This document shows, one piece after another, positions 4,415-6,682 of a DNA stretch of 6,682 bases; positions within the stretch are counted from its first letter, which is position 1; every line of letters begins with the position of its first letter. A program made the position numbers and the translations under genes. Below the pieces are notes generated by a model. It made no database searches, was not told where the DNA came from, and saw only the letters and a list, made by a program, of their open reading frames with translations. The DNA lies in the NCBI GenBank assembly GCA_023392515.1, contig JAEVYX010000008.1, positions 1 to 6,682 of the forward strand. The letters run 5' to 3'. Origin of the DNA: Bacillota bacterium. Its GTDB lineage: Bacteria > Bacillota > Clostridia > Christensenellales > Aristaeellaceae.

Positions 4415-5377
4415 ATGCATAAAACCAATAAGGTCCGGTGGATAGAGAAGCAGATCAAATCTGAGCGCAGAAGGTCTCCTTTGATACTCATGATCATATC
4501 TTTTTTCTTGGGAGTTTTGGCGATATTGCTCGCCTACCTTATGCTTAAACCGCATATAGATGGGCTTTACAACCTTGACACAGCAGATAAAGTAGCTCGT
4601 TTCTGTACGGAGAACTATGTGGACGCTGTGCTGGTGTATGATGCGGCGTCTGATACCCATGGTTCCTTTACGATAACATCAAGCAATGATCGTTCCCTTT
4701 CCCTTATGGTGAATGGGGCATATTTGGAGGTTCCCATAAATGCAAATCCTTCAGAAAAAGAGTATCATGTATGGAAGCTTATAGGCAATGGATATACTGT
4801 GTTCTATTGTACGGAAGGCTTATTTGAAGATACCGGCAGCGTACATGTTCAGTCCCAATACAGGGAGTTGAGCGCTGAAATCATCAATCAGTTTTCACCA
4901 AGTGCAGAAAGCACCTATGTACTTTATGATGCCGGATCACTGATTCCCGCTTATCTTGTAATGGCAATCTCGGCTTTTGCAGCCATTTCCCTTGGGCTGT
5001 TTTCCAGGTCTCAATTCATGGAAAAAAGATCATACCTCGGCAGGCAGATTGCTCGGCTGGGCGATTACAAGTCGGTAAAAGAGGATATCAACCGCCAATC
5101 ATTGCACCCCCTCTTTGAAAACGCCAGCTGCACGATCCTTCAAGATTGGATTTTCTTTCGCACGAGTCATGGAAGTTTTTCCAATGCTCCGCAATTCTCT
5201 ACCGTTGCTCCTGTAAGTGCGGTAAAGGGTATCAATATTGCTCCAGGCGAAAATGAAGATGATGAATTTGCTGTCTGCTCATTCAAATTGGATGGTTATA
5301 AAGAAGCCTTTGAAACTTATCTGGATTCTCAAGAAGTCATTGAAATGGAAAAGCTGAAATTGAGCTTGCTGAAATAA
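4415..5377 (+). CDS. Two-pass membrane protein with extracytoplasmic domain, unknown function
   Basis: This encodes 320 residues from the ATG at 4415. The ribosome binding site is weak (AGG at 4403-4405, nine bases away), but a strong promoter lies just upstream. A highly basic N-terminus (residues 2-20, cytoplasmic) precedes a membrane helix at about 22-44. Residues 45-175 form an extracytoplasmic domain, mixed in polarity, with two cysteines (64, 132). A second helix spans about 176-197. The remaining 120 residues should be cytoplasmic and begin KRSYLGRQIARLGDYKSVKEDINRQ, a pattern I associate loosely with uncharacterised clostridial membrane proteins. There are no kinase, GGDEF, HAMP or protease motifs, so sensing or scaffolding is only a guess from topology. 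It is transcribed alone, divergent from the exported phosphoesterase operon and convergent with the DUF368 gene. Codon composition is AT-richer than that of the DUF368 gene. Confidence 0.7.
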   Translation: MHKTNKVRWIEKQIKSERRRSPLILMIISFFLGVLAILLAYLMLKPHIDGLYNLDTADKVARFCTENYVDAVLVYDAASDTHGSFTITSSNDRSLSLMVNGAYLEVPINANPSEKEYHVWKLIGNGYTVFYCTEGLFEDTGSVHVQSQYRELSAEIINQFSPSAESTYVLYDAGSLIPAYLVMAISAFAAISLGLFSRSQFMEKRSYLGRQIARLGDYKSVKEDINRQSLHPLFENASCTILQDWIFFRTSHGSFSNAPQFSTVAPVSAVKGINIAPGENEDDEFAVCSFKLDGYKEAFETYLDSQEVIEMEKLKLSLLK

Positions 5378-5426
5378 AACTTATTGAGTGCACAGCGCTA
5401 TGGCATCATGGGCATTGATGATCATA

Positions 5427-5458
5427 AAAGGGGCCGCCTTTCATGAAAAGCGGCCTCT
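5427..5458 (-). terminator. Terminator in the convergent gap, oriented for the DUF368 gene
   Basis: The core GGCCGC (5432-5437) pairs with GCGGCC (5450-5455), extended by A-T pairs inside and outside. Read on the minus strand, the single C-A mismatch becomes a G-U pair and the stem is followed by CCTTTTATG, a short U-run. On the plus strand the following bases are TCTGTC, which is poor. It is therefore better suited to end the DUF368 transcript, about 115 bases past its stop, while it may also slow plus-strand transcription from the 4415 gene. Confidence 0.65.
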
Positions 5459-5570
5459 GTCAATCAAAAGCTTACGATACGCATAGAGGCATATTGGGCA
5501 GATGACTTATTTACTGCCACACGTCCTATACGCTCTCTTTGCTGCGCTGAAATCCCATCAGCGTGATCTT

Positions 5571-6419
5571 CTATCGCTCCAGCTTGTATTCGTCCTCCAA
5601 GCGGCTCATCCAAAGGCCCAGAGCAGCACCCACAAAAAGAGCGATGAGGCAAATCAACGCCCCTGCGCTTAGGTAATTGAAGTCAAGGGGAACAATAATG
5701 AACGTGGAGGCCAGCACTACGCCCAGAATGAAATGATACAGCCCCGCGTATGCCTTGCCGAACAGATAGTTCATAACTTTGGAAAGGGCCAGCACACAGC
5801 CTGCCGCCCCCAGCACCAGGGGAATAATTACGCCAAAATCCATACCCTTGATGCCGTCCGTCATCGCCTTGTACAAGTTCAGGTATACCAACAGGTTGGA
5901 TGGGCTCAGCCCCGGCACAACGGCTCCCAGGCCGATGATGGCCCCCGCAAGGAGCCAGGTGAGGAAGTTCATGGAAAGGGAAGCCGTTACGCTGCTTTGA
6001 GATACCCGCAGAAAAATGTAGGCTGCCACGCAGGATACGGCCATCAGGATCAAATGCCCCGGCTTGCGCCCCTGTTTTCCGGCCTGCTTCCATAGTGCCG
6101 GAAGGGTTCCCACTATGCAGCCAATAAAAAACCACAATACATAGGTTTCCGCCGTGCCCAGCAAGTAGCTTACCGCAAAGGACAAAACGAAAATTCCTGC
6201 CACGGCGCCCAAGCCTACGGGTATAAAGAACAGCACATTCTCCTTGAAGTCCTTGCGCAGATTGGCCAAAAAGGCAATCATCCGCTCATAGATGCCAAAC
6301 ACCGCCGCCAGTGCCCCGCCGCTGATGCCGGGCAGGATAAAGCCCGAACCGATGAACATCCCCTTAATAAACCGCAAGATCCAGTCTGCCTGCTTTTTGT
6401 CTTTCATTGAACAGCCCAC
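5571..6419 (-). CDS. popT: DUF368 polyprenyl-phosphate transporter family protein (PopT-like)
   Basis: This encodes 282 residues, a normal length for DUF368 proteins. The start chosen is the GTG at 6417-6419 because AGGAG lies five bases upstream; the ATG at 6407 is 17 bases from that site. The protein is almost entirely hydrophobic, with about eight membrane segments. It carries the two family signatures: GSGFILPGISGGALA (24-38) and, in the second half, GLGAVVPGLSPSNLLVYL (163-180). Their similarity reflects an internal inverted repeat. A conserved FGIYERMI follows the first motif. DUF368 members (PopT) were shown in other bacteria to help return undecaprenyl phosphate, the lipid carrier for wall and surface polymers, to the inner face of the membrane, with conditional roles linked to pH. 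The same role is inferred here. The end is basic and charged (RLEDEYKLER). It appears to be transcribed as a single gene. The family call is firm; the assignment to the exact function is by family. Confidence 0.88.
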   Translation of the reverse strand: MGCSMKDKKQADWILRFIKGMFIGSGFILPGISGGALAAVFGIYERMIAFLANLRKDFKENVLFFIPVGLGAVAGIFVLSFAVSYLLGTAETYVLWFFIGCIVGTLPALWKQAGKQGRKPGHLILMAVSCVAAYIFLRVSQSSVTASLSMNFLTWLLAGAIIGLGAVVPGLSPSNLLVYLNLYKAMTDGIKGMDFGVIIPLVLGAAGCVLALSKVMNYLFGKAYAGLYHFILGVVLASTFIIVPLDFNYLSAGALICLIALFVGAALGLWMSRLEDEYKLER

Positions 6420-6453
6420 CGTTTCTCCTGATCAAATTTCACATACCTTTTTC

Positions 6454-6482
6454 ATCATACCATAATTCATCCAATTTTAAAA
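6454..6482 (-). promoter_or_regulatory. Probable promoter of the DUF368 gene
   Basis: On the minus strand a -10 TATGAT (6454-6459) carries an extended -10 TGG immediately upstream. The -35 region at 16-18 bases distance is only T/A-rich (TTTAAA-like), so this would be an extended -10 type promoter. It lies about 35 bases upstream of the GTG start, leaving room for the AGGAG site at about 6425-6429. Confidence 0.55.
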
Positions 6483-6682
6483 CCAGAAAAAGGAAGACCG
6501 AAGACAATGTGGATCGAGGTTGTATTGTTACAAGAACAGTCGCCAATATCCCCGTCATTCTTGCATTTTATAATTGGATTGCATTAGCAAATATACGTTG
6601 TGTGCATTTCATTAAATCACGTCCGTTTGCTACTTCCTACCTCTCTTTCCCTTATTCTTGCATGTTATACTGATTATGCAAA
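6483..6682. other. Right-end intergenic DNA with a repeated AT-rich motif
   Basis: I find no convincing gene here on either strand. An 18-base motif ATTCTTGCAT(T/G)TTATA(A/C)T occurs at 6557-6574 and again at 6654-6671 (16 of 18 identical). The second copy is part of a dyad TTGCAT-n12-ATGCAA (6658-6681). This may be a regulatory region for a gene beyond the window. Confidence 0.35.

Noticed and set aside
6407..6673. Plus-strand open frame of 88 codons at the right edge
   Set aside because: It starts antisense to the DUF368 start region, has no ribosome binding site and its composition looks like untranslated AT-rich DNA.
1..6682. CRISPR array, toxin-antitoxin pair, recombinase, phage or plasmid replication genes
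   Set aside because: I looked for regularly spaced repeats and for integrase, transposase or replication protein motifs and saw none; the only repeat pairs are those listed.

Overview
The window looks like a chromosomal stretch from an anaerobic, Gram-positive member of the Clostridia. The evidence is a relic of an [FeFe]-hydrogenase, AGGAGG-type ribosome binding sites, sigma-A-like promoters with extended -10 boxes, proteins with classical Sec signal peptides, a DUF368 membrane protein, and moderate base composition that varies along the window. The genus cannot be fixed from this sequence alone.

Layout. (1) Positions 3-242 (+) are the C-terminal end of a YczE/YitT-type membrane protein, closed by a terminator. 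(2) Positions 282-653 (+) are an isolated C-terminal remnant of an [FeFe]-hydrogenase that has lost most of the catalytic domain. (3) Positions 654-1071 have no protein gene. They hold a long hairpin without a U-tract, a proline tRNA (CGG anticodon) whose 5' half is decayed, its terminator, and a good promoter. (4) Positions 1072-1500 (+) encode a small SseB-like protein. It sits in visibly AT-richer DNA between two near-identical 19-base repeats about 690 bases apart. An open stretch follows its stop codon in the same frame. (5) Positions 4107 to 1997 (-) look like a three-gene operon: a 72-residue cysteine-containing protein, a 157-residue secreted protein, and a secreted calcineurin-like phosphoesterase. 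(6) Positions 4415-5377 (+), transcribed divergently from the operon, encode a two-pass membrane protein with an extracytoplasmic domain. (7) Positions 6419 to 5571 (-) encode a DUF368 protein of the PopT polyprenyl-phosphate transporter family, with a terminator in the convergent gap.

Functionally, the right half leans towards the cell envelope: a lipid-carrier transporter, a membrane-anchored sensor-like protein of unknown role, and an exported phosphoesterase with an exported partner. The left half (roughly 250-1750) looks like an accessory region shaped by deletion and insertion: a truncated enzyme, a decayed tRNA, direct repeats and a small SseB-family gene. No complete novel defence or mobile system is visible. 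The best candidates for follow-up are the repeat-flanked SseB module and the three-gene exported operon.
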